From Hygrocybe punicea (Eukaryota > Basidiomycota > Agaricomycetes > Agaricales > Hygrophoraceae), in NCBI GenBank assembly GCA_963556145.1, contig OY744471.1, positions 5,139,590-5,203,589 on the forward strand: 64,000 nucleotides of DNA. Direction: 5' to 3'. Positions within the stretch are counted from its first letter, which is position 1. Each line of letters begins with the position of its first letter. Under the pieces are notes generated by a model. The model was not told where the DNA came from and did no database searches. It saw nothing but the letters and a program-made list of their open reading frames with translations. The position numbers and the translations under genes were made by a program. This document shows positions 33,201 through 45,144 of this stretch, piece after piece.

Positions 33201-34531
33201 GATTCGTTGCCGAAAAACATGTATAATGGCCAGAGTTTCGTGTTTCCAAAATTCGTTACGTGAGTGGCGTCAGACCAGAACATTAAGGCAACAATAACTC
33301 TAGGGAGTTCACAGTTAGGTTCCGGGGGTGAATTCTGTAGAGCGTCATGGGCATTGATGAAGGCCGGTGATGTGTACAATTCTCCATGAAGGCGAATTTC
33401 CCTGTCACCGGAGGGCTGCCAGAGAAGTGTGTAAGGTTCGTAATGGAAGTGTAAATCGTCACATTGTCTCGACATCTTTTCCCGAATAACTGACACCAAG
33501 GGACGATAGTGAAATTTCTCCACCACATATTCCCGAACACCAGGGTTACTCGTGTTGCGGTCAAATGGAACTGATATTTCGACGGGTGAACTCCTCCATC
33601 CGGCATCGTCGTCAATCCACTCATCTTTATCCCAGTTGTTGAGCGCCAACTGGTTATTGATCTTCTGCCAATGAGTCGTTCGAACGTCTTCTGGCTGAAA
33701 TTCCTCATCTCCGACAATGTCCAAAAGCTGCTTGAAATCGTGCTGTGACTTCTGCTTGTCTCCGTTCCAGTACCATTCACCCAGTCTGAAGGAACTCTTA
33801 TTGGGATATGGGCCGAAGTTTTCGACATGTGAAGAATCGGTGTGTCCGATGCCCGACTCGACGGTTTTGGACCTGGACATGTTGGCCCCCACTATATTTG
33901 ACATGGACCATAAGTTCGCCTCGCCTTCAGGATCATGGGATGGGAATTTCTCTGCATGGTAGCGACGGAATATGCCAAATGAATTCTTTTCAGAATCAAG
34001 AATTCGGCGAATACAACCGCGCACGCCAGAATCGCCATATTCAACAGAATTAGTGGTGTCAAGCGTAGTCAATGGTGGTGATGCTCGAGAACCTGAACCC
34101 GTAGCTTCTACGCCAGGAGGGGGTAGCGCAGGGGCTGGTTGAGGAAGAATATCGGCGAGTTTCTTGTCATGCATCTGCAGACTGGCCACCCGAAAGCGAA
34201 GAGGAAGTTTTTTGACACGTTTCTTAGGTCTCGCTTCGTCGAAACCGATATCAGATTCCGTAGAAGGGGCGGCGTCCCAAGACTGCGGAGGGATATGGGG
34301 AATAAAGTGATCCCGCTGGTCGCCGTCAACACTCGGACAAGGCTCCGGGTTCGGGTTAGATACGATGCTGTCCCGTTTTCTAGCAGCTAAGCCCTCCTTC
34401 GCTTTCGCCAGCGCATTAGACAGGCGTCTTTTACTGTGCCTGCAGTTGTTCTGGTGATTCCTAAAAGCTCCCAAGTGGGAAAAAGTTCTGCTGCAAGAGC
34501 AGGTTTGACCGAATGCAGAGCCACGATCCAT
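30290..34531 (-). mobile_element. Plavaka (CACTA/CMC-type) transposase, one frameshift
   Basis: Nine exons on the minus strand: 34531-33140, 33086-32857, 32799-32550, 32491-32325, 32279-32174, 32121-31699, 31646-31369, 31320-30692 and 30641-30290. All junctions are in frame except within exon 7, where the 14-bp unit CTGATGCGTGTCCG is present twice (31529-31542, 31543-31556). Without the second copy the protein would be about 1,270 aa. It starts with a zinc-finger-like CSRTFSHLGAFRNHQNNC and has Plavaka signatures (HWQKINNQLALNNWDKDEWI, HGELYTSPAFINAHDAL, ALMFWSDATHVTNFGNTKLW, FFGNESKYRRCKPS, LMHEIELGVWK, FVDRDMVMRY). An acidic tail follows. Plavaka elements are cut-and-paste transposons common in agarics. 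Terminal repeats were not found. Confidence 0.9.
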
Positions 34532-34699
34532 GGGTCGAAGAGTACAGTCAGCAGGCTCTACGATAATTGATGGATTAAATCAACATATGGACGACAGGAA
34601 ATTTTGTGGAGAAGTTTAGAGATGGGTTGGATTGCAATTACGATGTGGTAATCAAAAAACCACGCGGTGAAAATTTAAACCCAGTAAATGAGAAACTAA

Positions 34700-35970
34700 T
34701 TAAAGCCGCTGATCCCAGGCGGCCTCCAATAACAGGTACCTCTCGAATTGCGTGGGATCATTGTACATGTCGTTAATGATATCGCGGACGTCCTTCGCAA
34801 CACCTTGATAATTAGAGCATGTGAATTCTTGCTGGTAAACTACATGACAAACGACATATACGCACTGTAATTTAAAATACATTTCAGTGAAGGTGGGGCA
34901 AAATAACATTTCCTTACAAGTTGCGCTGCCGTTTCCAAAGTATCCTTGGAAATATAGGGTCGCCGCTCAAGGAAACCGTATTCCCAGTGGCGTGCAATGG
35001 AGGAGTGTGAGCCAAGAAATACATCCCTCATTAAATCGGCCATAATCAATCCCCCGAAGAGGATATCGACGCCATGCTGCACCGTACACAGTTGAGAAAA
35101 AATTGTTCCATGAGTAATTAAAAAAACTTACCTCCCAAGCCGGGAGGTTCCAGATCTGATTGGACTTCACGTATTTCAACAATTTCCTGACCGGTCCGTA
35201 CCGCCCGCTGTGAACTCGAGGGATAATCGTCGCGAGGACGTTTTGTTTGAGTTGTTCTACCATAAGTTCATGGTCTTGGATAACCTAGAAAGATAATGAG
35301 AATGTATGGCAAAAGTAATAATAGCGCACTTACAAAGTCCAGAAAGGAGGGGTGGGGGTCTTCCAATGTCCCGAATGCAAAATATTCGCCCGTTGAAGCC
35401 AAAATGCCTGCTGTTGTGGTTGATGAGCAATGGCACAACAATTACTACGGAACGTACAGAGTTCCGGTTGCCAAAATTGCCCATAGATGTTACGCATGAG
35501 AATTGCAACGGCCCAAATTTCTTGTCTTCCGAAAAGACGTTTGTGGCCGCACCACAACGGCCTCAGCAGTACCCCGATATTGTAGTGGCTTCGAGCAGAG
35601 CTAAGAATTTTATGCCATTCCAGTAGGTATTCGCAGCTTATGGCGTTTGGCGTTAACTGAGAGAATGGCGGAGGACTGGGTATAAGCAAGGACAGGTCGA
35701 GTCTTTCGAAGATCGAGTCCCTGGTTTCGCCTGCTGGGACCAAAGGCGAGGTGTCGGGTGTCGGGTCTGCCGCAATGAAATATCAAGTCATCACTTGAAT
35801 TTAGATAACACAACTTACCACGAAGTGATGCGATACAGGGCGGTAAGGATAAGGGCGGGAAAATGAATGGGAAATTTGGGATGGACTCTGCAATAAATTG
35901 TCGGTCGGTCTCGTAGACTCGGAATGTGGAAGAACAAACCTTCACCACAGTTATCTAAGTCGTCAGCCAT
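34700..35970 (-). CDS. Conserved hypothetical protein, 320 aa
   Basis: Seven exons on the minus strand: 35970-35940, 35887-35819, 35766-35458, 35410-35334, 35284-35132, 35076-34918 and 34864-34700, in frame throughout. The second half is the most protein-like: GEYFAFGTLEDPHPSFLDF, QDHELMVEQLKQNVL, RYGPVRKLLKYVKSNQIW, FGGLIMADLMRDVFLG and VRDIINDMYNDP. No catalytic motif or membrane segment was recognised. It lies 168 bp upstream of the Plavaka transposase on the same strand and may be an accessory gene of the element or a host gene of an agaric-specific family. The acceptor of exon 7 is ambiguous by 33 bp (two in-frame AGs). Confidence 0.65.
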
Positions 35971-35999
35971 CCTCCAGCAAATGTCAGTCTAAATCATCG

Positions 36000-36450
36000 C
36001 TCCGCAATTTATATCTTTTCCAACATTGATTATTTATTCATTATTTTATTAACTATTACGGAAGGGCAAAGATCGCGGATGCGATGGCGGAATTCGGTGA
36101 CTTATATACAATGACTGTCTAGGGCAGTTTGAATGGAGAGAAGCGACACTGCTTATTAAGCATGGAATTTTTTAGCTATGGCGTTCATGATGGGGGGCTA
36201 CTGATCGGGGAAGCGGAAGTTGTGAGGGCAGAACTCGGCGACTTATATACATTGTCCCTTTAGGGTCGTTCGTTATGTAATTTAACTTTAAGAAGCGATC
36301 ACCGTCAAACATCTGTTTTGATGCTCACTCCAATTCTTATACCATTATTCCCATTCTTGCTTTACAATATTATTCATGTCCAGCCAATAGCCTGGCATCT
36401 TTGTTTTCTTTTCAAAATATCGTGTCGTTGTTGAGTCCCGTCGAATTCAT
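36000..36450. promoter_or_regulatory. Divergent intergenic region with direct repeat
   Basis: The stretch between the minus-strand 320-aa gene and the plus-strand gene at 36528 contains two copies of a diverged phrase, GGCGGAATTCGGTGACTTATATACAATG (from 36084) and GGCAGAACTCGGCGACTTATATACATTG (from 36228). Each includes TTATATAC, a TATA-like site. They may form a shared promoter. Confidence 0.4.
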
Positions 36451-36527
36451 GCTTGCTGGCATTTCGAGCGGAGAGTGAATTCACTTACCCCTTGCCCTGT
36501 TTTTTTTTTTTTTGTAACACCTTGACG

Positions 36528-37068
36528 ATGGCTGACGTTTTGCAACCCGATTTCCTCCGACTGGCTAATGGTCTCCGAGATGTAATTACGGAAGTTGAGC
36601 GCATTCCGAACATCCCACCTCCTGGGGACAACATTCGGGAGTTATCAGACCTTATCAAACAACTAAGCAAGAAAGTTGATGCTATCAAGACCAAAGTTGA
36701 CGGTGTCAAGGCCACAGTCGACAGGATTGACCAAACGTAAATTCAGTTTCTTGTAATGTTCGCATATCTCACAAATGCCATAGCCTGCCCATGCGACTTG
36801 CCAATTCCAGTGCGGGTCAGAGTGCCCCACTGCGTGGCCTACATGGACTACTCCAACCACCAGCGCCGAAGACTCGTGAGGAATTAATTGGCTTCACGTG
36901 TATGTAATCTATTTAGAAAATACAGGAGATAATGACTCGTCCCCAGCTGCGAACTGCATCGCGGCCGCAACCCATCTTAACCTCCCGTTGCTACCCCAGC
37001 ACCCTGCTCCCACAGTAGCTGCCCGAAGACAACAAATTGCTGACCATTTGGGTATCATCCTGGACTAA
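36528..37068 (+). CDS. Small helical protein, 148 aa
   Basis: Three exons, 36528-36736, 36784-36899 and 36947-37068, with closed frame. The N-terminal half is a predicted coiled coil (LIKQLSKKVDAIKTKVD, GVKATVDRIDQ). The second half has PPAPKTREELIGF and ends ARRQQIADHLGIILD. The start at 36528 is preferred over an upstream in-frame ATG at 36450 because the upstream part is a low-complexity Phe stretch. No enzyme motif. It is a repeated agaric type of unknown function and lies just upstream of the Spt5-like gene on the same strand (178 bp). Confidence 0.7.
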
Positions 37069-37246
37069 ATCAAGGTGATTTTTTTGCCGGTTTTCATCCC
37101 ATGAATTTATATATTTATGCTTAACAAGAAATTACTGTCGCGATCTCTTTTAACACTTGATTGTACATGTTGACGTTGTTGTATTGGACTCGGATTCTTC
37201 CTGATCATAAAGTTTGATATTCGCATGTGGCATCAAGTGTGGCATC

Positions 37247-39978
37247 ATGTTAAACTTGAAGAAACGACGACTGACGGTAAGAGTTGAGAATGTGTTATTA
37301 TTATATTCCCCAAGTTCTACGGTGGCAATAGGTATCCACTTTCCTGGACTTGGAAGCCGATGTTCGCAGCGACAACTCGGATGAGCATGACGACGGAAGC
37401 CTTCATGGTAAGTTGTTGCTGTATCTCCCCTTCCCTTCAAGTCCGAATCACGCACCTGTTCATACAGATTTCGTCTCAGGGGACGACTCAGATGATCAAA
37501 GCGTGACTTTACCACTCGATCACGACTTTCCGTACACAAGGAGTCATCGTCACCCCCAGGACAATCACTGGCAACTTGCTCGTGAGGAACACGTTGAACT
37601 GTCAACTCAGGCACACATCATGATAAACCGGGAGCGGCATCTACCACGATTAACCATCCACCCGAGTGATTGTTCAAGCAATGAACCGCCGGCTTTCCGT
37701 AAACCGATGCCCGGGGACGTGAGCCTTTGGCGTGTCAGGGTGAAGGTAAGCGAATCCTCTCTTGCGATGCTATTGGTTGATCCAACATCTTCAGCACGGC
37801 TTTGAATCGGACTGTCTTGAACTTGTACTTCGACAAAGTCGACGCGTCCAGAACTTCAAGATTGTTTCTGCTTTCTCACAACCCTCCATCCCTGGAACGA
37901 TATACGTAGAAGCCCCTGCTAGGGTAGACATCCAGCGCGCCTTTCGAAATGTGCACACTGTCTTTCTGAACGAGGAAATCATGCTTGTGCCGATTTCTGA
38001 GCGTGTACAACTCCTGGAAATGCGAAACACGGACGTGGTCGCATTTGGTCATTGGGTGCGCATTAAGAAAGGCACGTATAAAAAGGACCTCGGTTTTGTC
38101 ACTGACATGGACTCGTTTACCTCGAGGGTGAGATTGTGGGTGATACCCCGCCTCTCTTATTCTGATACCAAGCGCACGCGCTACACTCGTTCTGACCAGT
38201 CACTCTTCGATCCCGACCGGGCTCGCACGGTTTTTGGCCCGGACACCGTTCAGCAACGGATTGATCGTTTCAAATTCCAAGGCAAAGTTTTCAAGCATGG
38301 TCTATTGGAACGAGTGCTCGCCCTTAATGATTTGACCACAAAAAATGTACATCCAACTTATGAAGAACTCAGACTCTTCAGCGAGAGTCTGGGATTCGAC
38401 AAAGCACTCAAGCATAGATGGAATACTGACTATGCTGCTGCTACTCTATGCATTAACGATCGCGTCAGGGTCATCAGTGGGGAGCAGAAGGGTTTCCTCG
38501 GTACCATAGTTGACAAGCATGAAAATACTGTGCAAGTCCAACTACGGAAGGAGCCTGATGCCAGAATTACCTTCGAAGACGAGCCTTTGCTTGACTTGCT
38601 AGCGTGTCAGGTTAGCAAAAGCTTCAAAGTTGGAGATTATGTGGAGGTGCGGGATGGCTTTTGGGCAGGAAGCCGCGGTTATGTACTGGGGATTTGCGAT
38701 AGCATGCTGAAAGTCCTCTCTGATCATTCATGGTCAAGCTATTCGGAGGTTTGTGATGTCATTTACCCTGCCATGGCAGCTTATACTGTTTTACTGCAGG
38801 ATCCCTCTCCTCCGAGTCTGTATGACTTCCAGGTACATACCCTCAACGTGGACTTTGCTCAAGCAGATTGTCGGATCTCATTGCCAGAGGCCTATGTCAG
38901 AGAACAATCTAAGGGGTGTGAATTTGAAGTGGCTCGGGGTCTTGTGCGGGGCAGAGATCCAATGGCCGGCAGACATGTTCTCGTCGTGAAAGCACACCGC
39001 TATAGAGGGTACTATGGGATAATTCAAGACCGTCATGCATACCTCGAGACGTACAGTGTCTATCTAGAAGCTACCGGCAAGATTGCACAAATCAGGGGAG
39101 ACTTTCTGGCTGATAAATAGTAAATTTTTCTTATTTGTCCAACCGTAACTGTCCTGATTCTGAGCACCTCCGAATTACGCAGTACTCGGCTGCCACTTTC
39201 CCACCAGCCAGAGATCCTCGCGAGCAACTTGAAATTGCTGTCGCCAGCTGTTTCCGATTCGATTATCCTGTCAACGCCTGCGCAGGATTCGTCTAATTCT
39301 CAGACACCGGCTTGGGATCCTTCCTCTCGAACCCCACGGCCGCCTCTATGTCTAAATGAGATGTCGGCATTCATTCCAGAGTTGACGCCCAGGAACACGG
39401 CTTCCGGTCAAGATCTGCATTTACGAGACGCACAACAAGGGCTTGATGCACCAGAATACCGTGATGAAACACCTCCCCAGGCCCTATTATCTAGTATAAG
39501 GCTTCCCGTTTCCTGTCCCCCCTGTTTTTGACGCAGGCTTACTCACGCAGGTCCTGCGGAACATTGGCTTGCGACAGAACACTTACGTGGAAAGTCTATT
39601 AAAGTGCGCATCGTTGGATCCAGAACGCCGGATTGTAGCTGGGAAAATGGCACCCACGAGAACAAGGTTGCATATACGCTGGGCACTCCGGTCACAGGCG
39701 ACCCTCCAGCAATCAATGTCAAATTGTTGAGCAGGGTTCCCCGCACCATGTTAGTCCCACTGCGTTTGCTCGTTCCCGTTCACCCTGATGGGGTTGGTGA
39801 AATAGTGGTCATTATTGCTGGTGATGATGTAGGGAAAGTAGCCGCCGTTTTGCAGGCCAAAGAATGTGAATGGATTCTCACACTTTGCGGCCTCGACTTG
39901 AATACGACTTCTGGTCGTCAGAGTCCTTTTTGCAAAGTGCCTCGCCAACAGTTGGCTGTTTGCAGCTTGAAGCTTTAA
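37247..39978 (+). CDS. Spt5-like transcription elongation factor paralogue
   Basis: Six exons: 37247-37276, 37332-37407, 37468-37745, 37795-39119, 39183-39493 and 39551-39978; 815 aa, frame closed. A short basic start is followed by an acidic region (DVRSDNSDEHDD), then an NGN-like domain at about 120-205 (LWRVRVK, FKIVSAF, GTIYVEAPARVDIQRAF). KOW-type segments lie near 213 (GHWVRIKKGTYKKDLG), 349 (NDRVRVISGEQKGFLGTIV), 405 (VGDYVEVRDGFWAGSRG) and 519 (GRHVLVVKAHRYRGYYG). The C-terminus has one further barrel-like part. Genuine Spt5 pairs with Spt4 and binds RNA polymerase II. This protein is shorter and lacks the repeated phosphorylated C-terminal region, so it is more likely an expanded paralogue of unknown duty. 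Confidence 0.85.
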
Positions 39979-40151
39979 TAGGATACATACTATTACTCGC
40001 AAATCATGCACTATTTGTTGCCATCTTACGACCGTGTACACTTATGCTTGCACAAAAACTTAAGTGCTTGATTAGAATCCCGGTAACCTTTATAATAAAT
40101 AGTGTGTTATTGTGATACATTAAAAAAGTAAAAAGATAGGCTCGCAGACTC

Positions 40152-40547
40152 CTACAACCTGACTTCCGGAAAATTGCCCGCATTTTCCATGTTCTCTGAC
40201 CCAGTTTGACCCTTATGCCTCGCTCTTTCTTCGGCGTCGCGAGCCTGGTCGGCTTGGCTCCGTTTGAGTAAGCGTAACCTTTCTGCGGGCCCCAGCTGCA
40301 TTATGGGAGCGAGATGGGGTGGGAAAAGGGGAGATGTTGTTGAATCCCGGCGCTGCATCCTGGCGCAAGCCAGGGATATGTTATGATGTTGCTGTATCTT
40401 GCCCTCGGTAAGATACTCCAACTCCTTGTTGATGAGCTGGCATTCCTTCTTGATCACGGCGTACCTCTGCCGCAAAAACACATCCTCAGCTTCAAGTAAC
40501 TTGCCCAACATTTCATTGTACTCGACAACGGATTGCCAAAACTCCAT
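40152..40547 (-). CDS. Small coiled-coil protein, 131 aa
   Basis: A single open exon on the minus strand. Helical and charged (MLGKLLEAEDVFLRQRYAV, KKECQLINKELEYLTEGKI, then ERLRLLKRSQADQARDAEER). No known domain. It resembles in style the minus-strand small protein at 42806-43321. It is convergent with the Spt5-like gene and divergent from the Myb gene. Confidence 0.5.
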   Translation of the reverse strand: MEFWQSVVEYNEMLGKLLEAEDVFLRQRYAVIKKECQLINKELEYLTEGKIQQHHNISLACARMQRRDSTTSPLFPPHLAPIMQLGPAERLRLLKRSQADQARDAEERARHKGQTGSENMENAGNFPEVRL

Positions 40548-40995
40548 GGATCGTGTAGTATAGTGGGAATTGACTAGATACTAGGGCGGGAATGTTAGAT
40601 TCCGAGTCTCAGAGGATGATGGTGGATAGTGCGTTACGATAGAGAAATCCATGAACTCCTGGTGAGGATTCATGTTCGTGTTGGATTCCTTTGACTCGGA
40701 GGACATCGGAGTATCCATAGGCATCATGATAGGAGTATCCATTGTTCCCGGTTCGGGCTGACAGTTTTAAACTGCCCTCAAGACGGGCTCCATAAAGCTG
40801 GCCAACAAGGGTCACAGCCACATTTGTCTCTTTTCTTCCGAAGTCGATAATACTGTAGTAGATAGCCTTGGTCTTTTGAAGTGTATGCGAAGGTTGTCAG
40901 GTGTTCTCAAATACATTTTGCAAAAAAAGAAGTGAGAGTCAGTACTGATGAAATTGCTACTCACAAATCCTTCAAAGTTCGCTTTCAAGTTCGCT

Positions 40996-42672
40996 ATGCA
41001 CTCGGAAATGTCATCCCTGGGGAAACATCGTCGAGAAGAAGACACGGAGCAGGTGAGCCGTTGGCTCGGCGTTATTTGCTCCCACCTTGACTCGGTTACT
41101 TGATCGATTCAGCGGCCGGCAAAGGGGTCAAGATTGGCCCGGGAAGGCCAAGGGGCTCTGGCCAATCGATTATCCGACTCCAGTGCTAAATCCGAGTCGG
41201 CCGTGTTCATTAACGCAGTCGTTACCGCTGCTGCAGAAATTAGAGATACGATGGACAGTGAAGTTGTGAATACTCTGGGCGATGGTAAGGGCGCAAGTTA
41301 GCTGTCTGCTGTATTCCTAATCTGCTATGCTAGATTCCGGGTCTGAGACGACCGGAAGTCATGAGCAATCGGCGCTGGATTCTACTTTGGCCATCGGAAA
41401 GCAGAATACCCCAGAAAATGCGGAAATGTTGGCGACAAAATGGTTATCTACTCGACAGTTGGCAGATTTGGCACAAAATGAGGGTTTGGTGTACAAACAA
41501 GGGAAGTTCTCGGCGGAAGAGGATAGCTTGATGCGTGAAGCGATCACTTCATACCAGGAGGTGGCCCGGGTTCGACCACCTTCGACGTCTTGTCACATTG
41601 ATTAGTTCGTATCACAGCTGAACAACATCAACTCCGAACAGTTGGCAGAACTGATCTTCACCACATCTAAAACGACACGTAATAATATGTTTTGGTCTAA
41701 GATAGGTACGTTGACAACGAGCTATTTAATCCTTGGGGCGTTATTTACTGGATGTGTAGCCTCTGCCCTCCCTTTGCGTCCGTTAGGCGCTGTTTATCAT
41801 CACGTTCACAGAGCGTATCAACCTTGGGGTAAGCAGGGTTCATGGACTAAATCTGAGGATAACGATTTGATCCGGCAAGATCCTTTGATACCAACGTATC
41901 CTAGAATATACTGACCACTATTGCAGATATGTTACGCAACACAGCGAAAAATGGACCGTTGTCAGCACCATGGTTGGCAGGTCCGAGACAGACTGCCGAG
42001 ACCGCTACAGGAATCATCTCAAACATCGCGCCACGCGAATAAGTGGTAAGTGACTGCAGTCGTAATCTATCAGACATGCATTAGAACGTTGCCAGGCCGG
42101 TGGACAAAGGTAGAAGAAGAAGACCTGACTAAAATCGTGTTGGAGATTAGCGCCAACCAGGACTCTAAGTTCACTATACCTTGGGGTGATGTCAGTGAAC
42201 GCATGGGATACAAGCGTAGCAGACAGCAATGCAGCACCAAATGGTTGTGGAACTACCCCTGTTCAACTTCCATTCTGATTTTAGGGTACATTTTTAGGAC
42301 GGAACTACGAACAACAATGCAGCGTCAGGGCCAAAAACCTAAGTGGAGTCAACAGGATACATACACCCTTTTAAATGGGTATACGCATCCTGCCTATTGA
42401 TGTATTAGTTCTGACTCAGACCCTTGACAGAATTCACGAGATGGTCTCAAATAATAACAATATTGTCTGGGGTGAAATAGCAAAGTTGTTCCAACATTTG
42501 TGGAGTATACAAGCGCTTCGGCAAAGATGGGTGGTTCTGAAATCGGGTCTTGATGGATCTGAGCGGATGACAAATAAAGGTTGGTTGCTCGTCACGACTA
42601 GGACAAGTTTAACGAGTGCCTTTACCAGAAGTCATAGACATACTTCGAACCCGTCAGGTGGAATCAAGATGA
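40996..42672 (+). CDS. Reb1-like Myb/SANT DNA-binding protein
   Basis: Ten exons: 40996-41052, 41113-41284, 41334-41560, 41606-41705, 41760-41895, 41927-42045, 42096-42243, 42298-42378, 42431-42579 and 42629-42672; 410 aa, frame closed. Myb/SANT-type segments are visible: KWLSTRQLADLAQNEGL with GKFSAEEDSLMREAI, GKQGSWTKSEDNDLI with EKWTVVSTMVGRSETDCRDR, SGRWTKVEEEDLTKIV with SRQQCSTKW, and PKWSQQDTYTLL. This arrangement resembles fungal Reb1/TTF1-type factors that bind DNA to stop RNA polymerase I or forks. QDPLIPT is an odd insertion at one splice site (around 41895). Start 41008 is an alternative. Target sites are unknown. Confidence 0.8.
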
Positions 42673-42805
42673 TATCAGTGCAGACATTTACGTGCAGGCG
42701 TTTACATGGCGTTAGGATAATGAATGCATTATGTAACTATATACCAACTCGATTGTTAGTCATCACCACCTAGATGCAAAATCAAGCAATGTTGAACAAC
42801 GAATT

Positions 42806-43321
42806 CTACAACTTACGAGGCGCAGGTGATGACGACGTCCATGTAGGCTGATTTTTCGGGTACTCCGCATAATATTCGGCAAGCATATCCTCTGGAATAT
42901 ACTGCTGAGCAATCTCGTTGATGTAACGTTCCCTCTTCAGTTCGGCCGCGTATTGCATGTTCTTCAATGTCAACTCGGAAATGCTGCAGCGTGCGGTCAA
43001 CAGTTCTTCTTCTGCCCTCAAAAGACGGTCTCGCAACCGGATCATGGCGTCACGATCTGTACTGTGGTATGAGACACACTAAAGGTGAGAAAACATTTGC
43101 TTGCCGATGTTGTCAGAATCTAGCGAATCATTCTCGTCCTCCAGGTCTTCCTCCTCCAATAAACGGTACGTCCGTTTGCCCCTAGTACTTCTAGATGTTT
43201 TAACTTAGCTTCAGAGTCAAGTTAGTTGGATTATTTTTTCATACCGGATAATGACTTCGACCTCATCAATGGCCCGGGGGTGCTTCCTTGATTGGCTACC
43301 TTTTCGCTGACGAGTGGACAT
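42806..43321 (-). CDS. Small coiled-coil protein, 137 aa
   Basis: Three exons on the minus strand: 43321-43245, 43190-43105 and 43056-42806. A basic start (STRQRKGSQSRKHPR) is followed by an acidic stretch (LLEEEDLEDENDSLD) and a long helix (MIRLRDRLLRAEEELLTA, KNMQYAAELKRERYINEI). The second intron has a GC donor (GCAAGC) and TACAG acceptor. An alternative last intron (GTAAGT at about 42818) would change only the final few residues. No domain is recognised. It is convergent with the Myb gene and divergent from the DUF6698-like gene. Confidence 0.6.
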
Positions 43322-43685
43322 GATTGACAGTGATGTAGTTTTCTTCGAATATCTGGTTTGGCCGCAGAAATTGATTATAAACTCAGTTATTAATCACGTT
43401 GCCAGCCCGGTCAAAATGTTGTGTCATTTTCTCGCGCTAGTTCTGCAACCGCAGCCCATTATAATATGCCGGCTAACAAAAACGGTCGGTTCGTTCTACT
43501 TCTACTGGCCGGTATCCTAATTATGATCTATTTGGGGACCGGTCAATCGACAGTTATTGCAGATGATACCCATTTACAAGCCGTATGCATACACAATTCA
43601 TACCCAGTCTATCTCCGCCACCAGTCTTCATATAAAATCATACCAGACAAACCATTCTCCTTTATCGTCTTGACCTTAACGTCCA

Positions 43686-45144
43686 ATGTCTGAACCCGCA
43701 CAGTCCGACCCTGCACTATCCACTGGTCGACGGACGCGCGACGATGCGTTGCAGCTTGGCTCTAGGAAACGACCGTGATTCCCCTTCTCTTCAGGTACTC
43801 CTCAAATTGCTAACTTCAATGAGTAGGACCATTACCGACCCCCTTGTGCACCACGGACGCCATTTCGGTCGAGTCGTCCACACTTTCTGCAACGTGAATG
43901 TTCTTATTACAAACGGCTTGACTCGCATGGGTGAATCGGAGCCTGTGGACATCGAGTCTTTAACGCAGAAGTAAGCACATATTATTATCACGTTGTAACC
44001 CCATGGTGCAATTTTGGGTCTTCTGCAGGGAACGTCGCGAACATCGAGTGTTCGAGGATCTGCTCAGGGTGTGTCCTGATCTTGAGAAACGACTTCTGGA
44101 ATCCTCCGAAGAAGAGATCGAGCTCTTGTCTGGCCTAGTGAGTCGTTCAATGTATTTTTACTTCTTCCTTGTACATCTCTTCATTCAGCTAGGAAAAGGC
44201 GTCAGCGGGGCCCGTGCCGATGACACAAAAGGCATGAAGTCCGCCATCATTGACTGGATTACGCTTCCCGGGCCGACTCTTGAACCTCCTCTCAGTCGTA
44301 AGATAAAGACAACACGTGGATTTCATCATGAGAAGACCGGTGCGCTCCTTTGTCCTGCAGGAGTAGATTGGTCTTTGCCCCAGTACGTCATGTTTTCCTT
44401 CCTTTTATTATAAATTAAAAGAAATCCCTACATCTTGTACAGTATTAAAGAGAAGCTTCGTAGCGGCGAGATGCACGTCCGTGGTGATCAGTGGCCCATC
44501 TTCCTTTACGCAGACCTCGCCTATGATCCAGAGGACCCTTGGAACGGTTTAATGAGAAGTCAGCTTTTAGTCACGGTTCGTAATATCTCATGAAATCCCT
44601 TCGTCCTATTTGAAGATACATAGGGATTCAAACACGTCTTCACGTCGCCGAGCTCGGTCGATGACGAGGAACCGAAAGCGACGCGGTCGGGAAATGCCCG
44701 AATTCATGGTATGACGTGTGTGACGAAAGCATCCTTGGTTTACATCGCTACTCAGGTTCGTACTGCTGTCAGATGTTAGAAACGATTACTTCTCATAATT
44801 ATTCAGGTCCGCTTTGCTCTAAGTTCCACAAGCACTTTCTCTCGCACCGATACGGTCACGGATTCCGAGACATTCTACAACAGTCTCTTAGATCTCCTTG
44901 AGGATGTCGAGGAGAAGGAAGAAGTCGAGGAACTCCTCACCTGGTGGAACCGGTAAGTCATTCACCGTTTGTAAATGATGCTTCTCACTGTTAATCTTTA
45001 TGTAGCAAAATCTTCCCACATTCATTCTCGGAAGCTAGAGTACCAGTTGAGGGTAGTGCTTTGTGTCGCATCAAGGAGAAGAGGCGCGCTTACAAGGAAA
45101 ACCTGGCTTCGGCGTATGAAGCTGGTGAACCCCAGGCATATTAG
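43686..45144 (+). CDS. DUF6698-like protein, 362 aa
   Basis: Eight exons: 43686-43774, 43824-43970, 44029-44137, 44189-44382, 44443-44575, 44624-44755, 44807-44952 and 45006-45144, frame closed. Landmark segments are HHGRHFGRVVHTFCNVNVL, GARADDTKGMKSAIIDWI, GFHHEKTGALLCPAGVDW, QWPIFLYADLAYDPEDPW, GFKHVFTSPSSV, TRSGNARIHGMT and VRFALSSTSTFSRTDT, ending in a basic tail. This agrees with what I recall of the agaric DUF6698 family, but the name rests on memory. No catalytic residues are evident. Lineage expansion and position in a mobile-looking island suggest an accessory role. Confidence 0.75.

Noticed and set aside
29339..36450. CACTA-type terminal inverted repeats around the Plavaka gene
   Set aside because: No pair of CACT-starting termini could be matched by eye on the two sides.
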